Notes: a model not told the origin generated them from the sequence alone. DNA of 64,000 nt from Hedera helix (GCA_947179155.2 OX359282.1:12424533-12488532), one strand, 5' to 3'; shown: positions 1 to 10,713, counted from the stretch's first letter. Numbers and translations are program-made.

Positions 1-425
1 GTGCGAAGGTAAGGACTTAAAGGTTCATAAAGGATTTAGAATGAAAAGAAATGCAAATTTAGCATAATTTTAATGTAATAAGTAATCAAGGAAATTCGAT
101 GTTCAAAGTGTGACAAGTGTTATGGGATAAGTCATTTATGAAATATTTGATTGAGGAATAAAAGTCAAGTTTAAGGAAACAAGTTTGGATCAAAAAGGAT
201 TTGAATTGGTTAAGAAATAATTAAGTTATGATTTTAAGAGAATTAAAAATCCTCTAGGAAAATTGCCAAATGACCAAGCTACCCTTAACAATTCAAGTAA
301 TGACCAATGTGTCCTAAATGGGAAAATGACCAAAATACCCTTGACAATATAGGAAATGACAATTGTGTCCTAAAGGTGTGTAATGACCAAGATAGCCTTG
401 TTTAGTGATGGAAAATGACGTAATT
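1..425 (+). mobile_element. LTR X, left part (Ty3/Gypsy LTR)
   Basis: This is the left part of a long Gypsy LTR whose 5' end lies outside the window. It resumes at 40430 after the G1 insertion. The stretch around 100-420 is recognisably homologous, in reverse orientation, to 53430-53700 in LTR Z; both share blocks around 'aagtttggatcaaaaaggat' and repeated phrases with 'aatgacc'. No coding capacity is seen. The target duplication TAATT (421-425) is repeated at 40425-40429, which shows that G1 landed here. Confidence 0.75.
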
Positions 426-951
426 TGTAATGACCACGAATTTCATTAGTCATTGTAAATATAATTAATAAATATTTAGCATTGAATTTAAACTTTTTGC
501 ATTAATTAATTGTGCATTAGATAATTAAATAAATGTACTTATGTGTTTGCATATTTATTTAAACAATTAAAGCAAATCTAATTGGATTATATTTTAAATC
601 CAAATGAGTTGTAAAATAGGTTAAAGATATTAACCTAGTAGCCCATGTAATTAATTTAATTACTAGTCCATGTAATTAATTAAACAAGTCCAATGCTTAT
701 TTTAATTAAAGGTAACATAGTATATTAAATGTTAGCCCAATGTAACAATTAAATGGAGCCCAAACAATTTAATTGAATGAGCCCAATAGAATTTATTTTC
801 AAGTCCAAAATAGAGCCCAAATGAAAGTCAAAATCATGGTCAAACATTTTATAAATGTATATATATATATATATATAAGGGTATATAGGTATATTCAATC
901 TATATAATATAAAGCAAGATGGAGATCAATTTGGAGTGATTGCTGACAATA

Positions 952-965
952 GGGGGGGGGGGGGG
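952..965 (+). repeat. G14 homopolymer upstream of the G1 LTR promoter
   Basis: A run of 14 G lies about 205 bp upstream of the TATA box. The 3' LTR has the same tract at 37335-37351 with 17 G, so it predates insertion and has changed length since. It can form G-quadruplex-like structure. Confidence 0.85.
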
Positions 966-1170
966 ACCACAATGAATGGCTTGCTTGCAATGTGTTTGAG
1001 TGTGTGTTGAAGGAGTACCCTAGTTGGTGAACAACTCCTACCAACCCAAGTCTTTTTTGTAAGGAAAATCCCTAAAATCTAGCTAAGTGAAGATAAAAGA
1101 TAAGATTAGCTTGGTGAATTAATAGAGATATAGAGTGTATATGTATACAATTTGGATGATAATTCTTGGC

Positions 1171-1177
1171 TATAAAT
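1171..1177 (+). promoter_or_regulatory. TATA box of the G1 5' LTR
   Basis: TATAAATAG follows 'cttggc'. The 3' LTR has the same box at 37558-37564 and LTR Y has TATAAATAG at 50834-50842 at the same relative place, so this is probably the core promoter of the family. Transcription should start about 30 bp downstream. Confidence 0.7.
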
Positions 1178-3103
1178 AGAGTGTTTCTCTTATGTGTTAT
1201 GTTGGTTGAACATTTTCTAGAGCATTTAAGTGAGAAAAATAGAGAACAAGTGAGAGTTGAGAAGGAATACACTAGGAGTGCACATCTAGGAGCCAAGGTG
1301 GAGTCACTAGCTAATTTCATAGCCAAGAGGAAGAGAGCATTCAAATCTCAAAGGTTTAAAAGTGCTCCAACCATTTCTTATTTCATTTTTATAGCATATA
1401 TGTGTTTTAATCGGTTAAAATGTATTTTTAACCGACCAAAACTTGTTTTGATGGTCTAGAAGTATTTAGCTATGTAATATATGTATATTCATAGCTCTAT
1501 GTGCTTAAAATATGATTTGGTATGTGAGAAATGTAATGTCCTAGAATTTCCACGTCTTTATTAATTAAATTATTAATTTATTTTCCAACGAGTTGGTTTT
1601 ACGAGATTATTTAAATCTTTTTATGTGATTAATTAATTGTGTGATTAAATAATTATGTAATTAATTACTAAAATTAATTAAAGGGGGTCACTAATATGCT
1701 ATTAAATTAGTGAACAAACCCTAAAGTTTTAATATCAAAATAATTGATAAGTTTCCTATTAATTAAATATTCAATTAAATTGAATATAATGAGTGAATTA
1801 AATATAATAAATTAATTAATATAATTATTAATTAATGTAAATAATGTGAAATATTAATAATAATATTTATTAGTCCATTTAGTAATTTAATACTAATGGG
1901 TTAAAATATTTAATTATTTATTCAATCTAATTATTTATTTAATCATGGATTGAATAATTAATGTGTAAATTATTAAATCAGCCCAACATGGGTCAATTAG
2001 TAGCCCAAGTGGAGAATAATAAAATTTGACAATTTAGTAGCCCAAACAATTTAATAGAAGCCCAATTGGTATTTTAAATTAAAGCCCAATGATTGGTCCA
2101 CTTGGAAAATACTTAAATTAACTATTAATTGTTTAAAAGTGGAATGTGACACTCATTTTGGGACAAATTAAAAGTTATCAGCCGACCATCATGTGGGAGA
2201 TGAGAGAGAAAATTGATTTTGTTTTATTTTAATTTATTTTCCATTTATTTAATTATTGGTTGCTTGTTTTATTTTTTTAAGTACATGAACCATGCTTCTT
2301 TTCACCAACTAAGTCATGGCTAGCTTTCTTGTGTAAGTATCCATATAGGTGCATGATGGTCTAGATTATTAGATACATTATGTATATCTATTAATTTTTC
2401 AAGTATACTTGGAATGGGTAAATGTTACTTCATTATTTTCTCCAAGTTTCAAAAGAGAGAGTTTGAGAGCAAAATATTTTGAGAGAGAGCAAGAGAAGGA
2501 GAAGGAGTGCTAAGCTAGTTTATGTCTTCAAGATTCACAACATATTTTGGGAGAAAAAGAAGAATAGTCATTAAATCAAGGTAATGGTTATTTTAAATGA
2601 AGTTTTGTTTTTAAATTAAATAAATCATCATGTTAGTATAAACATGTTAATTTGGTTATTAATGTGTAGTGGTAATATTTATGCCATGCTTGAGTTTAAT
2701 ATGTTTGGTTTGTATTTTGGTATATTTTATATGCTAAAATATGCGTTTAATAGTGTGTAAACAAGTTTTTGGAATTTATGTCCAAAAATATTTTTTTGTA
2801 AAACTTAGGTTTGATGTTCTAATATTATAGAACATTAAATCATGAGAAAAACAAAGTTTGAATCACTTAAAATGGAGTTATACACAAAAAGTTATGATTT
2901 GTGGTAGTTTATGTGATGTAAATTTTTTTATAAAAAAATAATGATATTAAATCATGAAAAATTAATTTTTCATGTTATAAATTAATATAAGGTGATTGGT
3001 AATTTTTTTGGATTTTTATTGGGGATTTAAAGCTTACTTGATGGTATATTTTTAATTAAAATGGGTACTGTTCATGTTCTGTCGGAAGAAAAAAAAAGGG
3101 GTT

Positions 3104-3273
3104 TTCCGCGCAATGCGCGGAAGGTTATTAGGCTAAGGGACGCGGAGCCAAACGACGTCGTTTGGCCTTCGTAAGAATTTACTCCGCGCAATGCGCGGAA
3201 GCCGTTTACGGCTTCTCAAAACGGCACCGTTTTGGGCCGTTGTTTCTGAAGGCGCGTGCAATGTGCGAGCGCC
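3104..3273 (+). repeat. Array of six GC-rich hairpins in S1
   Basis: Six consecutive self-complementary units occur in 170 bp of otherwise AT-rich LTR: 3104-3122 (8-bp stem, AAT loop), 3147-3166 (perfect 20-bp palindrome), 3183-3199 (7-bp stem, AAT loop), 3199-3214 (AAGCCGT/ACGGCTT), 3217-3234 (CAAAACGG/CCGTTTTG), 3251-3273 (GGCGC/GCGCC outer stem around GCA-atg-TGC). The motif GCGCAATGCGC recurs in LTR V and partly in LTR X. No function is known to me. Confidence 0.85.
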
Positions 3274-5053
3274 GGTTTTCTGCGAAATTACCAGTTTGCC
3301 CCTCCGTGTTTTTCTTGGCAGAATTACCATTTTGCCCTCGAATCAGTTTTCAACTTATTTACGAAAATGCCATTCGGGTTAATTTTAATTAATTTAAATA
3401 TTTGAAAATTAATTTAAAATTATAACAAAAATAATAATAATACAAAAATAATATTGGGGAGAATATTTTTTATTAAGTTTAATATTTAAATATTTTAAAT
3501 ATTAATCTAGTTAGCTAATCATGGTTAAGTTAAATAAATTTATTATTTATTTATTATTTTAAATGTTAATAATAAATAAAGATGATAAATTAGCAATTAT
3601 TATTTAATGCCTATTAAATAATACTTAAAGAGAGATAAAATTTATAAATGAATTATTTATTATTTAAATATTATTAAATAATAAATAAGGATAATTAAGT
3701 AATTAATTATTATTTAATTAGCATTAAATAACGATTAATGGAAATTAAGTTATTAGAGTAATAATTTATTATTTAATTTAAATAATAAATAAGAATGATT
3801 TGATTATTATTTAACCTTAAATAATAATTATAATTAATTAAATAATTAATTATTATTTAATTGACATTAAATAATAATTAAAGAGGATTAAGATTAGTAA
3901 ACTATTATTTAATTTCCTTAATTAAATAATAAGTAAGGTTAATTACTTAGTTAATTATTGGTTGATTAACATTAAATTAAAGAAGGTTAAAATTAAGTTA
4001 ATAATTATTTATTATTTAATTATAATTAAATAATAAGTAAGTACAATTAGTTATTATTTATTTTAAATAATAACTAGAGTTAATTAATTAAATTCTATTT
4101 AATCAATATTAAATAGTAATTAAAAAGAGATTGAGTTAATAAAATAAATTGAATTTAATTAAACAATTATAATAAGTTGTTTAAGGGTTTAATAAGTGTC
4201 CAACACTTAAGAAAAATATTTTCTAACTTATTAAATTATTAACCTAAAATGATTAAGGGTCTATAAGGTTAATAATATTGTTTTGACTAATGTAAATTAT
4301 GTGTTAGTACTTATGTGTGATAAATAAGTTCATTATTAAGCGTATAGTTATGCAAATACGCCGTACTAATTATTAGACCGACTTTATTAATGTTAGGTCT
4401 TTCAAAGCAAGTTAGTTAAAGCTAGACAATTATTGTAGCTAAGCAGACAGGCAAGTTCTCTAACCCTACTCATTTATTGTTGAACAAGTTTCTATACTTG
4501 TATTTATTGTCAAAGCTTGAAGTGGTTTAATTATTTAAAATTATCCCACATCCATATTGTTTATAAAATCGCACTTAGTGCACTTGAAGCTTATTAGTTC
4601 TTGATTCATGAACTGTATTAAAAATGTCAAAAGCTAATAGTTCAGCTAGACATTACGTTTATAAATTCAATACTTGAATACTTTTAAAAGCTTATCCAAA
4701 CCATTGTTGGGTGCGGATTTCTTATATTAAGTCTGAGAATTGAACAACCCTAAATTAGGGGATTTTGTGTCGGGAAACCGACTTTGGGCGCCAGTGACTA
4801 AATGTAATGCATATACAGCGGGTTGAATAGGCTGATCCCCTTGAAAACCAAACAACTCAAAGGGTCAGAGGAAACTCTATTATACCCTCGTTAGTTCAGG
4901 GTCCTTAGTGACCACTCAGCATTTTAAGATTCAAATATTCTGTTTATTAAAATTTGAATCCTATTTCATTCACAATTGTTATATCTATTGTTGAATCATT
5001 GATGATATTTCTCATTCATTCATGATATGTTAAATCTATATGATTGTTCTAAA

Positions 5054-5106
5054 CTTGCTGAGCAAACTAGTTGCTCATTCTTGTTATATCATGAACCATT
5101 TTTCAG
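5054..5106 (+). other. Conserved TGAGC/GCTCA motif with TTTCAG (S1)
   Basis: CTTGCTGAGC, a short loop, GCTCATTCTTG, then TTTCAG ending at 5106. The next bases are purine-rich and read ...DKGKGKA-R-V-stop in one frame. Resembles a 3' splice site; see the finding on this motif. Confidence 0.6.
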
Positions 5107-6012
5107 ATAATCCTGATTGCTCAAAGAAGGATAAAGGAAAAGGAAAGGCCAGAGTTTAAGTTAGTTTATGCATACTAATTAGAAGCTTAAATGTGTATTT
5201 ACTATTGAAATACCTTTTGTAATTCTTTATGATAGGAACTGTTTGATGTTAAGGTTGATAGACCCTGGTATTGTAACCTTTTGAAGGGAACCAATATGTA
5301 TTATTCCGCGATATTTAAATGCAATGTATGTATTTAATTGTTAGTAATGTGTTGAATAATGAGAACCAAACTCGAGGTTATGGAACCCGGATTTGGGGTC
5401 GTCACAAGAAATGCATAAAAGTTGTAGAAATGTTCATAACACATTTTACCGGTAAAACCCTAACGATACATGTTGTGTTTAATGGGTTATTTTGAAATGT
5501 ACAAGTTTGAAATTGGATTTTTACGGCTAGAAAGTTACATACATGAGTTTTAAAGAAAACCCAACTTGTAGCTTTCAAAAATAATGAAAAACAAAGGAGT
5601 TATGATTTTTACCGCAAAGTAGGTCGTTTTTAAACCCTAGATGGTTCGATCTTTAAATTTCGTGTAAAACGTTTTCAAAAATGTGATTGAACCATGGAAT
5701 ATTGTAAAACAAGAAGTTAGGAAGACAATAACACTAAGTTGGTGTAATTTGAATGTGTAGAGTTCATTTATTTGAAGTTTGAACCATTAAAACCAAGGAT
5801 TTATGAAACTAGTTTTCATTCTGTCCTTGTGAGCGAATTTACGGATACTTCCGTTCGGAATTTGGATTTATGATCTAAAGAGATATTGTAGATCATGAAA
5901 TTATTATGAGAATGGACTCAAGAATCACCCCAAAATGTTTTAAAATGAAGAAGTTATGACTATCGGAGCGTCGGGAGTCGGGCAGTCCAAAAATTGATTT
6001 TTCAAAAGTAGG

Positions 6013-6043
6013 TCAAGCGCCTACCAAGCACCTAGGCGCTTGA
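6013..6043 (+). repeat. 11-bp GC hairpin in the G1 5' LTR
   Basis: A perfect inverted repeat TCAAGCGCCTA / TAGGCGCTTGA encloses a 9-nt loop. The 3' LTR copy (38521-38562) keeps both arms but has a 20-nt loop with an internal 11-nt duplication. A GGGTCGGGTCGGG stretch follows within 50 bp. Confidence 0.9.
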
Positions 6044-6247
6044 ACCCGCTGTTCCTGAGAGCAGATTCGGTCCGGGTCGGGTCGGGTTTTCTATGGAAAT
6101 TTAAGTTGAAATAAGTGTAAAATGAATGTGTTTGAATATTAAACCAATACATTGAGTTTATTAGTAACTAATTGGTAGCTAAATGTTTAAAATTAAGACT
6201 AATGTTAACACAATTAAAAAGTTAACTATTGGTATTGTTTATAATAA

Positions 6248-6623
6248 AATATTATTAAGAGGTTAATAATATTAATATGTGATTAGAATGTTATTAAATG
6301 ATTATAACATTTGTAAATGATTAAATTATTATTAAATGGAATATAATATTAGATAGTGAATAAAATATTATTAAATGATTAATAATATTAGATAATGATT
6401 AAAATATTATTAAATGATTAATAATATTAGTTAATGAATAAAATATTATTAAATAATTAATAATATTAATAATGTGATTAATGTATTATTAAATGGTTAA
6501 TAATATTAAAAGATTAATACAATATTATTAAGGGATTAATAATATTAGAAGAATAATAGAATATTATTAAATGATTAATAATATTATAAGACTAATGGAA
6601 TATTATTAATTATTAATAATGTT
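6248..6623 (+). repeat. Array of AT-only hairpins (G1 5' LTR)
   Basis: About eight units at roughly 40-bp spacing, one interval longer, each AATATTATTAA, a four-base variable spacer, then TTAATAATATT. The same array is in the 3' LTR (about 38785-39160), in LTR Y (about 54851-55190) and more sparsely in S2 (27295-27320 and 27808-27870). In Y the first unit has a paired G/C replacement at the stem ends (54852 and 54877). Confidence 0.85.
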
Positions 6624-7533
6624 AGATAATAATGTGAACTATATCAAGTAATTAATATATGTTTTATGTGATTGAAATATTATCAAGTAATGATAATATG
6701 TTCTAAGTGTCTAATATACCCTTAATTATTTAATTATGTGGTTAGGTATAACATGTATAGATGTTATCATATGAATGCGTATATGATACTAATTCGAAGA
6801 TTAACTTGATTAATTGTTAGGTCTATCTAAAGAGAATTTAATTGAATTAGTTAGCAGTAGACCACGCACAAGGCAAGTTTCTTTTTAACCCTAACTTGTA
6901 TTTATTGTTGCAAGTATTCTTCAACCTTATTGACATTGACCAATTCAATTATTGTTGAGCAAGTATCTACACTCGTAGTTATTTGACAGACCTTTGAGTG
7001 AATTAATTATTAAAAATTACTTCACATCATTATTGTATTGTATTCGCACATAGTGTCTTTGCAAATGTTATAGTTCAGAAATTTAAGAACTGTTTAAGAA
7101 TGTCTAAGCTAATTGTTTCGGCTAGACAAATGCATGTTTAAATTCATCTAATTGAATATTTTAAAAACTTATCCAAACCATTGGTTGGTGCGGATTCTTA
7201 TAATAAGACTGAGAAAGAACAATCCTAGTTAAAGGGGATTTTTATATTGTCGGGTAACCGAATTTGCGCAAGAAAACTAAATGTTATGCATATACATAGG
7301 ACATGAGAGGACTGATCCCCTCAAGTGTCCCGTTATTTTTAACAAGGAGTCAGACATTGTATGTCTGTTTTACCTTAGTAGCAGTTCACGGTCATTAAAG
7401 ATCACTCAGCAGTAAAGAGTTAATACATTCTTTTATTGAACATTGATTCTTGATATCTTTCACAATTGTTATTGTTGAAAACCTTGAAGTTATTTTCCTT
7501 CATCATGATATATCGTATGATTGTTGTTATAAA

Positions 7534-7585
7534 CTTGCTGAGCCATTTAGTTGCTCATTCTTGCTATATCATGACTATATTTCAG
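7534..7585 (+). other. Conserved TGAGC/GCTCA motif with TTTCAG (G1 5' LTR)
   Basis: Same motif as at 5054, ending TTTCAG at 7585, 301 bp before the LTR end. The following frame reads ...SDKGKGKANA-stop. Between this copy and the S1 copy, the DKGKGKA codons differ only at synonymous positions. Confidence 0.6.
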
Positions 7586-7889
7586 CCAATCCCAAAAGCT
7601 CTAAATCGGACAAAGGCAAGGGAAAAGCCAATGCTTAATTTTAGTAGTTGCATACTAGTTTAAATTACTGTTATGTAATTACTGTTGTAAATCTTTTGTA
7701 TTTTCCCTTAAGATATGTAATGTTTAAGATTAAGGTAATAGACCTTGGGAAGTGTAGCCTTTTGTTAAGGAGCCTTTTGTATTATTCCGCGAAGTTTGAA
7801 TACAATTTATGTATTTCATTGTTGTTAAGTATTGTACAGTGAGAACCAAACCCGAGGTTAAAGAACCCGGATTTTGGGTCGTCACAGAT

Positions 7890-7907
7890 TGGTATCAGAG
7901 CTGCAGG
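7890..7907 (+). other. Primer-binding site of G1
   Basis: TGGTATCAGAGCTGCAGG lies three bases after the LTR end. Its first 12 bases match the complement of the 3' end of plant initiator-Met tRNA, the usual primer for Tekay-type elements. Confidence 0.85.
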
Positions 7908-8097
7908 TTAGAAACGCTAGGATTGCGAAACCTAGGTTATAACCTTAGTACTAAACTCATATCGAGTGTGTTATGAGATGAATCGGGGAGATTCATCATG
8001 TTGTGTATTTTTAGAGGTGGATTGAGAAAATCCATCGAGCCGAGATGTACATGATAAAATATCATTTCATTTCATCAATTAATATATTTTATTGCTG

Positions 8098-8128
8098 TAC
8101 TAACATGTGTTATTTGTGTGATTGTAGG
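8098..8128 (+). other. Predicted 3' splice site just before ORF0 (G1)
   Basis: A perfect TACTAAC branch-point consensus (8098-8104) is followed 24 nt later by TTGTAG/G, which runs directly into the ORF0 ATG (8129). G2 keeps the same arrangement on the minus strand (TACTAAT at 49530-49536, GTAG/G before ATG at 49506). Conservation between diverged elements supports a real acceptor. Confidence 0.55.
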
Positions 8129-8876
8129 ATGACGGAGATCGGGCAATCGAGTCACTCTGTTGAGGAGGATTATATTGATATCCATATGGATACTGCACAA
8201 CCGCTGGTGGCTACACCTGTTGAGGAACTGGAGTCAGATCCTAAGGAGGGAGATCGCGTGGAGCCCGTCTGGGGCAGTGTGATGAGGCCTTACAGTGAGG
8301 ATGAGGCAGAGTCTGATAAGTCCGAGGAGGAGGAGTCAGCTGATAGCATGGGCACTACTTCCGCTGACATCATAGAGGGATTGACCACTAGGAACGAGGA
8401 GCTAGAGGCCAGGGTCCAGCATTTAGAGGAGCAGAATCTGACCCACCAGCATATGGGGGATCAGTACAGAGATGCAGCTTACCAGTTCTCTGGCGAGAAC
8501 ACGGAGCTAAAAGAGAAGATTGTAGGACTGGAGGATCAGGTACAGGAGTACGAGGGATCGGTGGAGCACTTCACAGTGCTAACTCATCAGCTCGTAGATC
8601 AGGATGTGGAGCTGCAGGCCAAATTGGCAGTGGTTGAGACTAGGTTAGCTGAGGCTGAGCTGAAGGTTCAACAGATTCAGGCAGAGAAGGCCGTCATCCG
8701 TGCACACTGGCAGGAGGCGATAGAGGACAGGATGGAGATGGAAACATAGCGGGATGCCGCACATGGTCAGATGGTAGAGCTAGAGGACGAGGTTAGGGAG
8801 AAGAGGGTGATGATAGATAGACTCAGTTACGTCTATCGCTCATCCTTTGGTAGATTCCAGAGTAGGGTGCACTATT
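8129..8876 (+). pseudogene. ORF0, coiled-coil protein encoded upstream of gag (5' part)
   Basis: This is a leader ORF between the primer site and gag. I chose the ATG at 8129 because G2 starts at the equivalent MTKIG (49506) and because a splice acceptor abuts it. It begins MTEIGQSSHS, has an acidic Ser/Glu/Asp stretch (about residues 35-72), then a long heptad-like coiled coil (about residues 78-200). An in-frame TAG interrupts codon 207 (8747-8749), probably CAG to TAG. After it the frame stays open to the C1 insertion at 8876 and resumes at 32447, giving an original length of about 284 residues ending ...GDEEYDDAVHRGMHC. No enzymatic motif is visible. The function is unknown; an accessory Gag-like or RNA/particle-binding role is only a guess. 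Confidence 0.75.
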
Positions 8877-10712
8877 TGAAAGTAGTATGCCCTCAAGCCA
8901 ATCACATTTGATGTGATAAGCATATACTTTGTAATCTTGTTCGTTTATTAATAAAAGTATCAAGGCATTTCTTTATTCATGATTAATTACTTGAATTAAT
9001 CAAATGGATAAACCCATATTTTTCGAGCAATGCTTTTAGAACCATGATGAAGATCATGCTAATGAGATCTAAATTCAAGATAGCTCAAAACTAAAATTGT
9101 TCCTAATTGTTGGATCACTAAAATAGGGATTAGTGAATCCGGATAGATTAGTACATACTATGCTTGCTCTTATGAAGAGAATGATTGATCTCATAATCAT
9201 TTGTGTAGAGACACTAAAGCAAGTATGTAGGTGCTTATTAGAGAATAAGTTCACTGAACGTGACTCGCTCAAGGAACACCTAATGGAGTCTTACTTGCCT
9301 GTCAATAGGAGTTCCTTTTGTGATAGTAGTACAAGTGATCCTTGGACTTGAGATCATCATAGTGTCTTGTGTATGATGAATTATGTTTTGACATATTCCT
9401 TAAAACCTTTAGAGTGTATCAAAGGGTATGATCGGATATAATAAGTCATACATGGAGATAGGTGAATGATCAACAAAGAATCTACCACTTCTAGTAAAAG
9501 AAGAGAATGTCTTATGCGATTCGATAAATGACAACTCAGTAGTCCTTGGCCAAGGCAGAATGAAAATTAGAAAGTAGTTTCTAATTTAAATTAATTAGAG
9601 TTATTCATTTAAGGATCGAAATGCATATAATCAAATAAAATAAGACTTGACAGTTATACCATGTTATATATTTGATTGGGACGTTGTGAGGTAGAAAGAT
9701 TGAATTATACGGTAACTATTCGCTGAATAGGTTCTTTTGTGATTAAATGTTGAAATCTATATTATCTGAAAAGTCGTTGATCGCTAAGGGGGCTTACCCT
9801 TATTATGGAATAAATATTATTTATTTAAATAAATTAAATAGTTTAATTTATTTATATAAATAAGATTAGAATAGTTCTAATTAAATTATTCTATAACCGG
9901 TTTAATATGGAGAACCTAAAGGGTCACACCGCAAAAGAAAAATAATTATTTAAGAAGTAAATGGCATAATTGTAATAATGAATTAAGTATATTTAATTTA
10001 TACTATGTGGATAGAATAAATTAAATAGCTTAATATTTATTATTTAGTATTTTAGAAATACTAATTATAAATTAATAAGAGGAGTCTTATTATTATTATT
10101 ATTACTATTATCATTATTATTTAGTTCCTAAATGGTTTATGAATTAATTAATAAGAGTACTCTCATAATTAATAATTAAGTTCCTAAATAGTTTAGGAAT
10201 TATAATTATTATATTAAATTAATTAAGTTCCTAATTAGATTAGGAGTTTAATCAAAAACCCTATTCCTAAAGGTGTTAGGAGGGTTTACTAAGTCTATAA
10301 ATAAGAGAAGTCTTATTATGGATTAAGGTTACACACATACACTTCCATAAGTTTATGGGAGAGTACTCACATATTCTCTAGAGAGAGAAAACTAGGGTTT
10401 GCCATCACCCACTTCTTGAATTATTGTTATTCCTTGGTGGATCACCTCTAGAGGCCAAACACTTGGGTGGCTAACATTGATCGTTGGAATCCAATCGGTG
10501 AAATTCAAGGAGATCGTGAAGGATTTGGAGGTGAACTTGTACCCGTTGAAGATTTGAGTTCTACAAGGGTAATTCTCTAACTTCTTTATTAATTAATAAT
10601 TGCGCATAAAGGTCGATCCTGGATTATGGTTTGTAAATTTTTAAATTTGATTTTACCATGCTTCCGCTATTTTGTGCAATTTGATTGAGTCTATGAATAT
10701 TACAAACCAACA
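8877..10712 (+). repeat. 5' LTR of C1
   Basis: Starts TGAAAGTAGTATGCCC and ends ACAAACCAACA. It differs from the 3' LTR at about 11 of 1836 positions by my reading (for example 'aaggcat' against 'aagacat' near 8975), with no length difference. A short frame inside (9133-9351) is the same in both LTRs only because the LTRs are duplicates. Confidence 0.95.
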
Positions 10713-10713
10713 G

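Larger units (their letters stand above)
1532..5406 (+). mobile_element. Solo LTR S1 (Gypsy, 3875 bp)
   Basis: TG...CA-bounded LTR (TGTAATGTCC...GGGTCGTCACA) flanked by the duplication AGAAA (1527-1531 and 5407-5411), inserted in the 5' LTR of G1. No primer site or internal region follows, so it is a solo LTR left by LTR-LTR recombination. Its last ~350 bp closely resemble the end of the G1 LTR, so it is a related subfamily. Internal landmarks are a donor-like AAG/GTAATG at 2580/2581, the GC hairpin array at 3104-3273, a long AT-rich stretch at about 3360-4200, and the TGAGC/GCTCA motif with TTTCAG at 5054-5106. Confidence 0.9.
426..7886 (+). repeat. 5' LTR of G1 (about 3.58 kb without nested S1)
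   Basis: The LTR starts TGTAATGACC and ends GGGTCGTCACA. S1 plus its duplication (1532-5411) is inserted; removing them joins 'gagaaa' to 'tgcataaaag', exactly as in the 3' LTR at 37914. The layout is U3 with a (TA)n tract (858-877) and a 14-G run (952-965), a TATA box at 1171, a putative leader, a GC hairpin at 6013-6043, an AT-hairpin array at 6248-6623, and the conserved TGAGC/GCTCA acceptor motif at 7534-7585. It differs from the 3' LTR at roughly two sites per hundred by eye. Short reading frames here are not conserved as proteins. Confidence 0.9.

Noticed and set aside
1166..1459. 97-codon frame in the G1 LTR, repeated at 37553-37846
   Set aside because: Present twice only because the LTR is duplicated. 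The equivalent stretch in LTR Y (from 53770) is not conserved as protein.
3133..3392. Overlapping short frames on both strands in S1
   Set aside because: Same cause: low stop density in the GC-rich hairpin array.
7890..7907. tRNA-like matches at 7890, 10714, 19239, 20013 and 49722
   Set aside because: Only the 3' tRNA complement is present, next to LTR ends or viral leaders, so these are primer sites and not tRNA genes.
8045..8128. Earlier ATG for ORF0 at 8045
   Set aside because: The upstream extension is not kept in G2, and a branch-point/acceptor signal lies between it and the ATG at 8129.
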